Positions 42,568 through 51,650 are shown, counted from the stretch's first letter. The stretch is DNA of 64,000 bases from Arthrobacter sp. B2a2-09 (GCF_027587375.1 NZ_JAMXIC010000021.1:35874-99873); one strand, 5' to 3'. Made by a program: numbers and translations. Notes: generated from the letters alone by a model not told the origin.

Positions 42568-42583
42568 CGTGACATGTATCACG
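42568..42583. promoter_or_regulatory. CRP/GlxR-like palindrome between dctA and the sensor kinase gene
   Basis: CGTGA (42568-42572), six bases, TCACG (42579-42583): a perfect palindrome with the spacing of the CRP and actinobacterial GlxR consensus TGTGA-N6-TCACA. TGTGATATCCATCA at 42544-42557 is a partial second site. They lie between the two divergent genes. cAMP-dependent control is inferred. Confidence 0.6.
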
Positions 42584-42627
42584 GTTGCGTTCATATTGGT
42601 CACAGGATTGCCCGCGGAAAGGAGCAC

Positions 42628-44295
42628 GTGATCCGACGCTGGAGCATTGCCCGAAGACTCTTTGTGGCGAATCTGCTGTCCGTCCTGGCGCTCACCGCCA
42701 TCGTGGGCACGGCGGCCTTCCTTGATGCCAGGGACCGGGCCTACAACGACGCCGGCCAGCGCATGCAGGCGGTGGCCGCCGCGATCGCAGCAAATCCCCT
42801 AGTGCTTCAGGCAGCCGGCACGCCTAATCCATCCTCCAGCCTGCAGCCATACGCCCAGGTGGTGACGGCCAATGCCCACGCCGATTTCATCACCATCATG
42901 GCGCCGGACCGGACTCGCTGGACACATCCGAATCCCGACGAAATCGGCAAACCCTACATCGGCACCATCGATCCTGCCCTCCACGGACAAACCTTCACCG
43001 AAGTCACAGCAGGCACTCTCGGCCCATCGGTGCGCACGATCGTTCCGGTGAAGGATTCATCCGGAACAGTCCGGGCCCTGGTCGCCGCGGGTGTCACGGT
43101 GCGGACGGTGGACGTCGCGGTGTCAGCGCGGCTCACGGCGATCATCGGTGTTTCCTTGGCCATGCTCGCTGGAGGTTCACTGGCCTCCTGGCTGCTTGGC
43201 CGATATCTGCGTTCGGTCACCCGGGGCTGGGGACCCGAGCAATTGGCGCAGTTGTTCGCGTATTACGAGTCCGTCCTGCATTCGGTCCGCGAAGGCGTGG
43301 TGCTGATCGACACCGGTGGCAGGGTGGTCATGTACAACGACCAGGCCGCGGAGCTGCTGGGACTGGAACGGTCCGACGTCGATCCCGCCGCAGGAGCCGC
43401 ACCGCGCCTTTCGGATCTGCCCCTGGAGCCCAGCCTCCACGGGCTCTTCGAGTCCGGCCGGACGGCGCACGACGAAATCCACCTCACAGGATCCCGGATC
43501 CTGGTGGTGAACCAGGCGCCCGCCGTAGGCCCGCCGGGGATGAGGGGCCGGCAGCGACCTGCCGTGTTCGGGACCGTAGCCACGCTCCGGGACAGGACGG
43601 AAATCGAGTCCTTGGGCAGCGAACTCGAAACCATGAAGACCCTGTCCGACGCCTTGAGGGCCCAAACCCATGAGCACGCCAACCGGCTGCACACCATCGT
43701 GTCCCTCATGGAGCTCGGGCGTACCACCGACGCCTTGGAATTTGCCACCAAGGACCTCGAACTGAGTCAACAGCTGACCGACCACCTCGTGGCATCGGTG
43801 GACGAGCCTGTCCTGAGTGCGCTCATCATGGGGAAGTCGGCCGAAGCGCACGAACGCGGAGCGGAGCTAACGGTCACGGTGTCCGGCGGGGACGGCCTCC
43901 ATGGCTTGGCCGTCCAGGACCTGGTGACGATTTTGGGAAACCTTCTGGACAACGCCCTCGACGCCGCCGCCGCCGCTCCCCCGCCGCGGAAAGTGGAACT
44001 GGGCATCGAATCCGGATCGGAAGGAACCACCTTCACGGTGGTCGATTCCGGCCACGGCATCGATCCCGGCATTGTGGATGACGTCTGGCAGTACGGATAC
44101 AGCACCAAGGCAGCCGGGATCGGACAGGCCGGGCAGCCCGGGGCTCCTTCCCGTGGCGTGGGCCTGGCCCTGGTGCGGCAAGCGGTGCAGCGGCTTGGCG
44201 GTACGCTGTCCATCAGCGAATCCACGAGCGACTTGGGCGGTGCGTTCTTCCGCGTGGCGCTCCCCGCGCCGGACTCCAGGAAAGAAGCCGAATGA
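42628..44295 (+). CDS. Sensor histidine kinase, DcuS/CitA family
   Basis: 555 residues from GTG at 42628, with AAAGGAG directly upstream. Transmembrane helix 1 (LFVANLLSVLALTAIVGTA), an extracytoplasmic PAS-like ligand domain (residues about 40-170), transmembrane helix 2 (IIGVSLAMLAGGSLASWLL), a cytoplasmic PAS domain (VREGVVLIDTGGRVVMYNDQ), and the SpoOB-type box QTHEHANRLHTI, His348 being the phosphorylation site. HATPase motifs: NLLDNALDAA, DSGHGIDPG, GVGLALVRQAV. It likely senses C4-dicarboxylates or citrate and controls the divergent dctA through its partner. Confidence 0.93.
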   Translation: MIRRWSIARRLFVANLLSVLALTAIVGTAAFLDARDRAYNDAGQRMQAVAAAIAANPLVLQAAGTPNPSSSLQPYAQVVTANAHADFITIMAPDRTRWTHPNPDEIGKPYIGTIDPALHGQTFTEVTAGTLGPSVRTIVPVKDSSGTVRALVAAGVTVRTVDVAVSARLTAIIGVSLAMLAGGSLASWLLGRYLRSVTRGWGPEQLAQLFAYYESVLHSVREGVVLIDTGGRVVMYNDQAAELLGLERSDVDPAAGAAPRLSDLPLEPSLHGLFESGRTAHDEIHLTGSRILVVNQAPAVGPPGMRGRQRPAVFGTVATLRDRTEIESLGSELETMKTLSDALRAQTHEHANRLHTIVSLMELGRTTDALEFATKDLELSQQLTDHLVASVDEPVLSALIMGKSAEAHERGAELTVTVSGGDGLHGLAVQDLVTILGNLLDNALDAAAAAPPPRKVELGIESGSEGTTFTVVDSGHGIDPGIVDDVWQYGYSTKAAGIGQAGQPGAPSRGVGLALVRQAVQRLGGTLSISESTSDLGGAFFRVALPAPDSRKEAE

Positions 44296-45005
44296 GCGAA
44301 ATCCGCGTTCTCGTTGTCGAGGACGAACCCATCGCCGCCGATGCCCATGGCGTCTACGTCGGCCGAATCGACGGCTTCACCGTCGCGGGTACGGCCCCGG
44401 ACGGACAATCGGCCCTGCGGCTACTCAACGAATTCGCCGTTGCCGGGCAGCCAGTGGACCTCGTCCTGCTGGACATGAACCTGCCGGATCTTCACGGGCT
44501 GGACGTTGCCCGCCGAATGCGCGCTTCGGGACTCCTTGCGGACATCATCGCCATCACCGCCGTCAGGGAAGTGAACATTGTCCGGAGCGCAGTCTCGATC
44601 GGCGTGGTGCAGTACCTCATCAAGCCGTTCACGTTCGCAACGTTCGCGGACAAACTCGCCAGCTACCGCACCTTCCGTGAGCAACTTGCCGCCCCGGCGT
44701 CGGGCGCCCGGGCGAGTGGAGCCTCGCAAAGCGATGTGGACCAGGCGTTTGCGAGTCTCCGCGCACCCACCGAAGTCCCGCTGCCCAAGGGCCTTTCCGC
44801 CCATAGCCTGGAGTCCGTCAAAGACCTCCTGGCGGGCCTTGGCCGGGCCGTGTCCGCAAGCGAGGCAACCGTGGCCCTTGGGATGTCCCGGGTCACCGTG
44901 CGCCGCTATCTCGAGTACCTGGCCGACGCCGGGATGGTCACCAGGAATGCGCGATACGGCACCCCCGGACGGCCGGAGAACGAGTATCGCTGGAATCGGA
45001 GTTAG
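44292..45005 (+). CDS. Response regulator, DcuR/CitB family
   Basis: 237 residues; ATG overlaps the kinase stop (ATGA). Receiver domain: acidic pair VEDEP (D11, E12), phospho-acceptor Asp61 in LLDMNLPD, and YLIKPF Lys near 113. The C-terminal about 60 residues are a helix-turn-helix with SASEATVALGMSRVTVRRYLEYLADAGMV, the winged type of the CitB/DcuR family. Phosphorylated by the neighbouring kinase, it should activate dctA. A GntR gene follows after about 120 bases. Confidence 0.94.
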   Translation: MSEIRVLVVEDEPIAADAHGVYVGRIDGFTVAGTAPDGQSALRLLNEFAVAGQPVDLVLLDMNLPDLHGLDVARRMRASGLLADIIAITAVREVNIVRSAVSIGVVQYLIKPFTFATFADKLASYRTFREQLAAPASGARASGASQSDVDQAFASLRAPTEVPLPKGLSAHSLESVKDLLAGLGRAVSASEATVALGMSRVTVRRYLEYLADAGMVTRNARYGTPGRPENEYRWNRS

Positions 45006-45022
45006 CCCACCACCCAAGGCGA

Positions 45023-45093
45023 TGTATACACAAATCGGGTATCGGCTCAATTTTGTTGGCAAAAGCTAGGCCGAATTGAGGTTTATGTATACA
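45023..45093. promoter_or_regulatory. Pair of ATGTATACAC operators upstream of the GntR and prp genes
   Basis: The same ten bases ATGTATACAC occur at 45022-45031 and 45085-45094; each contains the 8-bp palindrome TGTATACA. They are 63 bases apart, six helical turns. GntR-family repressors bind palindromes with central GT-N(2-4)-AC, so these are good candidates for control of the GntR gene and the methylcitrate operon, possibly by looping. CTCAATT and AATTGAG lie between them as a further inverted repeat. Confidence 0.65.
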
Positions 45094-45124
45094 CTGAGGG
45101 CATCCACTCAATGAAGGAGGGTCC

Positions 45125-45769
45125 ATGCGTGCCAGCGAGAAAGCCTATGCGGTCCTGCGCGAGGACATCATTGAGTGGCGCCTGGCGCCCGGCACGGTCC
45201 TCGCGGAAGTGGAACAGTCCGAGCGTCTGGGGGTGTCCCGCACACCCGTCCGGGAGGCGCTGGGCCGGCTCAGCGCGGAAGGGCTGACGACGGCGGCGGG
45301 CGGCCGCGGCGTCGTCGTCACCGATATCTCCCTGGAGGACATCGACGAACTCTTCGAACTGCGCGAAACCCTGGAAGGCAAAGCCGCTGCCCTCGCCGCG
45401 GAACGTGGTGAACGCCCCGTGTTCGAGCGGCTCCACGCCGAGCTCCTCCGCGCTCCGGAGATGCTCAACGACAGCGACCCCGCACGGCACGACTACTACG
45501 CCCTCGTCGGCCGGCTGGATGAGGCGATCGACGCGGCCATCTGCAATTCCTACCTCGCCCAGGCCATGCGCAGCCTGCGCGTCCACCTGGTGCGGGTCCG
45601 CCGCCTCGCGGCCGACGACGCGTCCCGGCTCAACGCGGCCGCGGCCGAGCACGCCGCGATCGCCGAAGCCATCGCTCTAGGCGATCCCAGGCTCGCCGAA
45701 GCCGCCACCACCGTCCATCTGCACCGCAGCCTGTCCCACCTCAAAGCCACCCACACCCCTCACACATAA
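45125..45769 (+). CDS. GntR-family (FCD) regulator of the methylcitrate operon
   Basis: 214 residues from ATG, with AAGGAGG upstream. The winged helix reads AYAVLREDIIEWRLAPGTVLAEVEQSERLGVSRTPVREALGRLSAEGL in outline, the GntR signature. The FCD effector domain follows (DIDELFELRETLEGKAAALAAERG, metal-binding His candidates in the last third). It is nine bases upstream of prpD and shares its direction, so it probably controls the prp operon in response to a methylcitrate-type ligand. Two identical palindromes upstream are its likely sites. Confidence 0.9.
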   Translation: MRASEKAYAVLREDIIEWRLAPGTVLAEVEQSERLGVSRTPVREALGRLSAEGLTTAAGGRGVVVTDISLEDIDELFELRETLEGKAAALAAERGERPVFERLHAELLRAPEMLNDSDPARHDYYALVGRLDEAIDAAICNSYLAQAMRSLRVHLVRVRRLAADDASRLNAAAAEHAAIAEAIALGDPRLAEAATTVHLHRSLSHLKATHTPHT

Positions 45770-45777
45770 GGAGCACC

Positions 45778-47298
45778 ATGGTGAAGAACAACCACGTCCG
45801 CGTCTACAAGAGCGAAGAAAACCTTCCCCGCGAGGAGCAGCTGGCTCACAAGATCGCCACGGTCGCCGCCGACCCCGTCGAGGTGACTCCCGAGGTCACC
45901 GACATGATCATCAACCGGATCATCGACAATGCCTCCGTTGCTGTCGCGTCCTTGAACCGTGCCCCGATCATCGCCGCCCGGGCGCAGGCCCTGACGCACG
46001 CGCCGACTACCAACGGCAAGGGTTCGTCTGTGTTCGGGATCAGCGACAAGGTCTCCCCCGAGTGGGCCGCCTGGGCCAACGGCGTCGCCGTCCGTGAACT
46101 GGACTACCACGACACGTTCCTGGCCGCGGACTACTCCCACCCGGGCGATAACATCCCGCCGATCCTCGCCGTGGCCCAGCACACCGGCGCGTCCGGGGCG
46201 GACCTGATCCGCGGCATCGCCACCGGCTACGAAATCCAGGTGAACCTGGTCAAGGCCATCTGCCTGCACAAGCACAAGATCGACCACGTCGCCCACCTCG
46301 GCCCCTCCGCCGCCGCCGGCATCGGCACCCTCCTGGGCCTGGACGTCGAGACCATCTTCCAGTCCGTCGGCCAGGCCCTGCACACCACCACCGCCACACG
46401 GCAGTCCCGCAAGGGCGAAATCTCCACCTGGAAAGCCCACGCCCCCGCGTTCGCCGGCAAGATGGCCGTCGAGGCCGTGGACCGCTCCATGCGCGGCCAG
46501 ACCTCCCCCGTGCCGATCTACGAAGGCGAAGACGGCGTCATCGCCTGGATGCTCGACGGCCCGGACGCCTCCTACGAAGTCCCCCTCCCGGAGGCCGGGG
46601 AGCCCAAGCGCGCCATCCTTGACACCTACACCAAGGAACACTCCGCCGAATACCAGGCCCAGGCCTGGATCGACCTCGCCCGCAAACTCCACAAAGAGCA
46701 CCCCGAGGCCACCGACCCGGCCAACGTGGCCTCCGTGCTGATCAAGACCAGCCACCACACCCACTACGTGATCGGCTCCGGCGCCAACGACCCCCAGAAA
46801 TACTCGCCCACCGCTTCGCGCGAGACCTTGGACCACTCCATCCCGTACATCTTCACGGTCGCCCTGCAGGACGGCGCCTGGCACCACGTCGACTCCTACA
46901 GCCCGGAGCGCGCCGGCCGGGCCGACACCGTGGAACTCTGGCACAAGGTCACCACGGTCGAGGACCCCGAATGGACCCGCCGCTACCACTCCCTGGACAT
47001 CGCGGAAAAGGCCTTCGGCGGCACTGTTGTCATCACCCTCACGGATGGAACGGTGATCACCGAGTCGATCGCCGTCGCCGACGCCCACCCCCTCGGTGCC
47101 CGGCCGTTCGCCCGCGAACAGTACGTGAACAAGTTCCGCACCCTCGCCGCCGGGCTCGTCGAGGACGCCGAGATCGAAAGGTTCCTCGCCGCCGTCGAAC
47201 GCCTCCCGGAACTAGGCCCGGGCGAGCTGGACCAACTGAACATCACCGCCGCCCCCGGCGTCATCGACCTCGCCGCCGCACCGAAGGGACTGTTCTAG
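45778..47298 (+). CDS. prpD: 2-methylcitrate dehydratase PrpD
   Basis: 506 residues. MmgE/PrpD family: RIIDNASVAVASLNRAP, VRELDYHDTFLAADYSHPGDNIPP, CLHKHKIDHVAHLGPSAAAGIGTLLGL, and ATRQSRKGEISTWKAHAPAFAGKMAVEA are all diagnostic. It dehydrates 2-methylcitrate to 2-methyl-cis-aconitate in propionate oxidation. The ATG follows AAGGAG. Its stop abuts the prpB start (TAGATG), so the genes form an operon. Third codon positions are even more C-rich than in the neighbours. Confidence 0.95.
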   Translation: MVKNNHVRVYKSEENLPREEQLAHKIATVAADPVEVTPEVTDMIINRIIDNASVAVASLNRAPIIAARAQALTHAPTTNGKGSSVFGISDKVSPEWAAWANGVAVRELDYHDTFLAADYSHPGDNIPPILAVAQHTGASGADLIRGIATGYEIQVNLVKAICLHKHKIDHVAHLGPSAAAGIGTLLGLDVETIFQSVGQALHTTTATRQSRKGEISTWKAHAPAFAGKMAVEAVDRSMRGQTSPVPIYEGEDGVIAWMLDGPDASYEVPLPEAGEPKRAILDTYTKEHSAEYQAQAWIDLARKLHKEHPEATDPANVASVLIKTSHHTHYVIGSGANDPQKYSPTASRETLDHSIPYIFTVALQDGAWHHVDSYSPERAGRADTVELWHKVTTVEDPEWTRRYHSLDIAEKAFGGTVVITLTDGTVITESIAVADAHPLGARPFAREQYVNKFRTLAAGLVEDAEIERFLAAVERLPELGPGELDQLNITAAPGVIDLAAAPKGLF

Positions 47299-48207
47299 AT
47301 GCTCTATTCCAAGACCACCCCGGAACAGAAGCGCCTCGCCCTGCGCGAGATGCTCGCTTCCGGGACCATCCAGCAGTTTCCCGGCGCGTTCAACCCGCTC
47401 TCGGCACGGCTGATCGAAGAGAAGGGCTTCCCCGGCGTCTACATCTCCGGCGCCGTCCTCGCCAACGACCTCGGACTGCCCGACATCGGACTCACCACCC
47501 TCACCGAGGTCGCCACCCGGGCAGGCCAGATCGCCCGCATGACCGAGCTCCCGTGCCTGGTGGACGCCGACACCGGCTTCGGCGAGCCGATGAACGTCGC
47601 ACGCACCATCCAGGAACTCGAAAACGCCGGGCTGGCCGGTTGCCACATCGAAGACCAGTTCAACCCGAAACGCTGCGGGCACCTGGACGGCAAGAACGTG
47701 GTCGACGTCGACACCGCCGCCAAGCGCATCCGCGCGGCAGCGGACGCCCGCAGGGATCCGAACTTCCTCATCATGGCCCGGACCGACATCCGCGCCGTCG
47801 ACGGCATCGAGGCAGCCCAGGAACGTGCCCGGGCACTCGTCGAAGCCGGCGCCGACGCGATCTTCCCGGAAGCCATGAAGGACCTGTCCGAGTTCCAAGC
47901 CATCCGTGATGCAGTGGAAGTGCCGATCCTGGCCAACATGACCGAGTTCGGTAAAAGCGATCTATTCACAGTGGAACAGCTCGCCGGCGTCGGCGTGAAC
48001 ATGGTGATCTACCCGGTCACCCTGCTCCGCATTGCCATGGGGGCTGCAGAGCGTACGCTGGAAACGATCAAGGCCACAGGAACGCAGGAGGCGCAGGTGG
48101 AGAGCATGCTCACCCGTGCGCGGCTCTATGACCTCGTGGACTACGAGGCTTACAACCACTTCGACACGAGCGTTTTCAACTTCCAGATTCCTGGGCTCAG
48201 CCGGTAA
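47299..48207 (+). CDS. prpB: 2-methylisocitrate lyase PrpB
   Basis: 302 residues. Isocitrate lyase superfamily: FPGAFNPLSARLIEEKGFPGVYISGAVLAN, LVDADTGFGEP (metal-binding Asp pair), EDQFNPKRCGHLDGK with catalytic Cys, and IMARTDIRAVDG. Cleaves 2-methylisocitrate to succinate and pyruvate. Directly joined to prpD. The succinate formed links to dctA and the pyruvate to pyc. Confidence 0.96.
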   Translation: MLYSKTTPEQKRLALREMLASGTIQQFPGAFNPLSARLIEEKGFPGVYISGAVLANDLGLPDIGLTTLTEVATRAGQIARMTELPCLVDADTGFGEPMNVARTIQELENAGLAGCHIEDQFNPKRCGHLDGKNVVDVDTAAKRIRAAADARRDPNFLIMARTDIRAVDGIEAAQERARALVEAGADAIFPEAMKDLSEFQAIRDAVEVPILANMTEFGKSDLFTVEQLAGVGVNMVIYPVTLLRIAMGAAERTLETIKATGTQEAQVESMLTRARLYDLVDYEAYNHFDTSVFNFQIPGLSR

Positions 48208-48277
48208 CTGGATCAACCAAGGGATGCAGGCGCTCCGGCTACTCCGGAGTGCTTGCCGATGAACGAAGGAGGACAGC

Positions 48278-49429
48278 ATGGTAGCTGTTGAGATCAAGAA
48301 GGGCCTGGCCGGCGTCGTGGTTGACTACACCGCGATCTCCAAGGTGAACCCGGACACCAACTCGCTGCTGTACCGCGGCTATCCCGTGCAGGAACTCGCC
48401 GCCAAGTGCAGCTTCGAAGAAGTTGCCTTCCTGCTGTGGAAGGGTGAATTGCCGTCCCCCGAGGAACTTGCGAAGTTCTCGGCCCGCGAGCGCTCCGGCC
48501 GCGCCCTTGACCCGGTGGTGAAGCAAGTCATCGATGCGCTGCCGACCACCGCCCACCCCATGGATGTGTGCCGAACGGCTACGTCCGTGCTGGGGGCCCG
48601 GCATGTGCTGGCTGAAGATTCCAGTCCCGAGGCCAACATGGCCAAGGCCGTGGACCTGTTCGCCGCCATGCCAGCCGTGGTCGCCTACGACCAGCGACGT
48701 CGGCGCGCAGGGGGACGACCCATCGAGCCAGTGGAACCGCGGGACGACCTTGGGTACTCCGCCAACTTCCTGTGGATGACCTTCGGCGAAGACCCGGTGG
48801 AAGAGGTTGTCAAGGCGTTCAACGTCTCGATGATCCTCTACGCCGAGCACTCCTTCAACGCGTCCACCTTCACGGCCCGCGTTGTCACCTCCACCCTCTC
48901 GGACCTGCACTCCGCGGTCACCGCGGCGATCGGCGCCCTCAAGGGCCCGCTGCACGGCGGCGCCAACGAGGCCGTCATGCACACCTTCGAGGAAATCGGC
49001 ATCCGCACCGAAGAATCACTCGAGGACGCCGCCGCACGAGCGAAGACCTGGATGGAACACGCCCTGGCGCAAAAGAAAAAGGTCATGGGATTCGGTCACC
49101 GCGTCTACAAACACGGCGACTCCAGGGTGCCCACCATGAAAGCCGCACTGGACAAGATGATCGCCCACTACGGCCGGCCCGAAATCCTGGGACTCTACAA
49201 CGGCCTCGAACAGGCCATGGACGAAGCCAAGGCCATCAAGCCCAACCTCGACTACCCCGCCGGACCCACCTACCACCTCATGGGCTTCGACACCCCGACC
49301 TTCACCCCGCTGTTCGTCGCCAGCCGCATCACCGGCTGGACCGCGCACGTCATGGAGCAGCTCGGAGCGAACTCCTTGATCCGTCCGCTCAGCGAATACA
49401 ACGGCGTGGACGAACGGCACTTGCCGTAA
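48278..49429 (+). CDS. prpC: 2-methylcitrate synthase PrpC
   Basis: 383 residues from ATG with GAAGGAGG upstream. Citrate synthase fold: KGLAGVVVDYTAISKVNPDTNSLLYRGYPVQEL, HSFNASTFTARVV, LKGPLHGGANEAVM (catalytic His), MGFGHRVYKHGDSRVP (second His) and RPLSEYNGVDERHL at the end. It condenses propionyl-CoA with oxaloacetate. The context after prpD-prpB and short length mark it as methylcitrate rather than TCA citrate synthase. Followed by a strong hairpin. Confidence 0.95.
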   Translation: MVAVEIKKGLAGVVVDYTAISKVNPDTNSLLYRGYPVQELAAKCSFEEVAFLLWKGELPSPEELAKFSARERSGRALDPVVKQVIDALPTTAHPMDVCRTATSVLGARHVLAEDSSPEANMAKAVDLFAAMPAVVAYDQRRRRAGGRPIEPVEPRDDLGYSANFLWMTFGEDPVEEVVKAFNVSMILYAEHSFNASTFTARVVTSTLSDLHSAVTAAIGALKGPLHGGANEAVMHTFEEIGIRTEESLEDAAARAKTWMEHALAQKKKVMGFGHRVYKHGDSRVPTMKAALDKMIAHYGRPEILGLYNGLEQAMDEAKAIKPNLDYPAGPTYHLMGFDTPTFTPLFVASRITGWTAHVMEQLGANSLIRPLSEYNGVDERHLP

Positions 49430-49442
49430 TTTTCGGAACGTC

Positions 49443-49487
49443 CGACGTCGGGCCGGTCACCTCTCAGAGGTGACCGGCCCGACGTCG
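49443..49487 (+). terminator. Terminator after prpC
   Basis: Two 22-base arms (49443-49464 and 49466-49487) are perfectly complementary around a single central base, starting CGACGTCGGGCCGG. No U-run follows, but the size of the stem and its place 14 bases after prpC favour a terminator. Confidence 0.75.
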
Positions 49488-49548
49488 TAAGCTCGGCCAG
49501 GGAACCCTGCTCGCATGGGCCCAGAGGTGCCCGACATCGTATCTCAGG

Positions 49549-50472
49549 CTATTGAGTGAGCTGAAGGCTGGTGATCATTTCCTTCAATTTCGTGTACTCG
49601 GGTGTGCCCATGTAGGCCTTGGCTTCTGCGACAGAGTCAAAAATCAGGCCCCTCGTGTCGCCTAGACTGATCTGCAGCTTCGTCGCGAAGCTCAGCATTG
49701 CCTTTGGCGCGTATATGACGGTATAGGCCATACACGTTTCCTTTCCAGCTGTGTTTGCGTCCTCCTGGTTGAGGCCGATAGCCCCCACCACTTTCCCTCC
49801 GGCCTCCGTTCCATCCAACACGCGGTAGACGAATTCGGGTGCCCCGAAACTGCCAGGCCGCCGGTTTGGAATTGCGACGGGTTCCGAGTCAAGGGTGTAC
49901 ATCGACACCGGCTTGGGTCCGCAAGCACCGCCCAAACCACCTTGGCCATATTCGATTCCTGCCACTCTGACGCGATCTTCGTTGAACACATCAAGGTGGA
50001 GGGTATCCGCAGCCGCTCCATTTGAGGCGTTTTCCGTGACTGTCCACCCGGTAGGGATACTGAATGAGATTCCGGTAGTTGGGCTCGTGTAGCGCTCCCC
50101 AACAGGCGACGGGAGTGCCGTTGTTTGAGATGGGATCGGTGCCGGTGTTCCAGACGCTGAAGGGGTCACGGAAGGAGCCGGGGTCACGTGCCCGGAATTA
50201 GCCGGAACAGCAGCCCCGCTCAAAGCGCCGAGATTCGACACCACCAGCACGCCTGCGGTCACGGCAGCCGCAGCGATGGTCAGCAACCCGGCGATGCGCA
50301 CGGCCCGCTGTCGCCTGGCATCGGCCAATGACCGGACATTGGGCGGCATCTTGTCAACGGCCTCGGAACGGTCCGTGACAACTTGCCGCAGTACCGTCTC
50401 GGCGTCGGGGACCGCAGCTGGATCTGTTTTCAACGGATCGGTTGCGGAGATCAAATTCTTGATGGCATCCAT
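49549..50472 (-). CDS. Membrane-anchored partner protein encoded with the ECF sigma factor (possible anti-sigma role)
   Basis: 307 residues from the ATG at 50472, which lies two bases from the sigma-factor stop. A cytoplasmic N-terminus of about 60 residues precedes one membrane helix (RIAGLLTIAAAAVTAGVLVVS), a Pro/Ser/Thr-rich linker and an extracytoplasmic domain of about 190 residues with a SISFSIPTGWTVTEN-like strand pattern. The layout matches anti-sigma factors that hold ECF sigma factors at the membrane, but there is no recognisable zinc-binding anti-sigma motif. The C-terminal domain is not one I can name. Confidence 0.75.
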   Translation of the reverse strand: MDAIKNLISATDPLKTDPAAVPDAETVLRQVVTDRSEAVDKMPPNVRSLADARRQRAVRIAGLLTIAAAAVTAGVLVVSNLGALSGAAVPANSGHVTPAPSVTPSASGTPAPIPSQTTALPSPVGERYTSPTTGISFSIPTGWTVTENASNGAAADTLHLDVFNEDRVRVAGIEYGQGGLGGACGPKPVSMYTLDSEPVAIPNRRPGSFGAPEFVYRVLDGTEAGGKVVGAIGLNQEDANTAGKETCMAYTVIYAPKAMLSFATKLQISLGDTRGLIFDSVAEAKAYMGTPEYTKLKEMITSLQLTQ

Positions 50473-50473
50473 C

Positions 50474-50983
50474 TCATGCCCCCATCTTCTGTGAAGCGGT
50501 TTCGGCCCGGACCGGAATGGCTTTGCGGAATGCCTCGCGGGCACGGTGCAGACGCACCTTTGCAGCCGATTCGCTACATTGCAGCACCCCGGCGATTTCT
50601 GCGATCGAGAGTTCATCCCAATACGCGAGCTGCAGGACGTCACGGTCCTTTTTCCTCAAAGCAGCCATGGCATGTTCCACAACTTCGTTGCTTTCGGCAG
50701 CTGCGCCGGTGGCACTGGCGGATTCCCTAAGCCGAAGATGCAATGCCTGCTGACGTTCGTGGCTGCGGTAGGCGTTCCCCAGCAGATTCCGAGCTACAAC
50801 GAACAACCATGCGGGTTCAGTCGCCCCTGCTTCATCCCATTTTTGCCATGCCACTCGAAACACGTCTGCCGCGAGCTCCTGCGCTAATTCCGCATCTGCC
50901 ACGCGCCGCCGAACAAAGCCGAAAACGCGTGGGTAGCAGTCTTTGTGAAGCGCAATAAACGCCAGCTCCCGTTCCGAAAGCAT
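50474..50983 (-). CDS. ECF-type RNA polymerase sigma factor
   Basis: 169 residues. Region 2 at residues about 10-70 (VFGFVRRRVADAELAQELAADVFRVAWQKW), region 4 at about 108-155 (ALRKKDRDVLQLAYWDELSIAEIAGVLQCSESAAKVRLHRAREAFRK), with no region 3, as expected for ECF factors. It directs RNA polymerase to stress or envelope promoters. The downstream partner gene is co-transcribed. I see no matching ECF promoter upstream that would prove autoregulation. Confidence 0.92.
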   Translation of the reverse strand: MLSERELAFIALHKDCYPRVFGFVRRRVADAELAQELAADVFRVAWQKWDEAGATEPAWLFVVARNLLGNAYRSHERQQALHLRLRESASATGAAAESNEVVEHAMAALRKKDRDVLQLAYWDELSIAEIAGVLQCSESAAKVRLHRAREAFRKAIPVRAETASQKMGA

Positions 50984-51091
50984 GGTCCCCCCTTGAAGTT
51001 TTGAGCCTGTGATTACCGGCTACGAGGGTAATTTCCAAGAAACCGGACAAAGTTACAGTTCCAACCAAACTTTCTTGAAAATTCCTTGCAG

Positions 51092-51595
51092 TTAGCGCGA
51101 TGCTCCCGAATCCAGCCACCCGGCCGTGTGAACTTCGGCGACGCTTTCGTTGTCATCAGCGAGCACAACTTCAACTGCGATGCGTTGGCCGGAAATCATG
51201 GCGGGCAGCCAGTGTTCGGCGTCGGCCCACATCTGCTCGACAGGGAGCCCCGCCACCCGGTACCACTGCGGCGCTATTTCATCGCTTTCGGCGGGCTCGC
51301 CGATCCATCGCTCGGTCAGATACACAGTGGTGAACATGTTCCACTCCGCTTTGGCGGGGAAGACGAAATCCACCGTCCCGGCGGGAATGAGATGCTCTTC
51401 TTCCACATGGACGAAGATTTCCTCTTGCACTTCCCGGCATACGGCTTCGGCCGCTGTCTCCCCGGGCTCCACATGCCCGCCGACGCCCACAATCTTCCCT
51501 GTGCCGAAGCCGGTCTTCTTCCGGCCCAGGAGCACCTCCTGGCCGGCGTCGCCGTCGCGGAGCAGGAAGCACAGGGTGACGTGGGCTGCAGTCAT
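51092..51595 (-). CDS. Nudix hydrolase, 8-oxo-dGTP diphosphatase type
   Basis: 167 residues. Nudix box GHVEPGETAAEAVCREVQEE at about residues 39-58 with the REXXEE metal residues. The flanking KIVGVGGHVEPGE and EWNMFTTVYLTERWIGEP recall MTH1-like enzymes that clean the nucleotide pool of oxidised purines. Substrate not proven. It is divergent from the membrane protein gene to the right, with 55 bases between the starts. Confidence 0.85.
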   Translation of the reverse strand: MTAAHVTLCFLLRDGDAGQEVLLGRKKTGFGTGKIVGVGGHVEPGETAAEAVCREVQEEIFVHVEEEHLIPAGTVDFVFPAKAEWNMFTTVYLTERWIGEPAESDEIAPQWYRVAGLPVEQMWADAEHWLPAMISGQRIAVEVVLADDNESVAEVHTAGWLDSGASR

Positions 51596-51650
51596 TGACC
51601 AAGCCTAACTCTGCGGGTCTCCGGAAATGTGTCCTTGCTACAGTTGGCCC

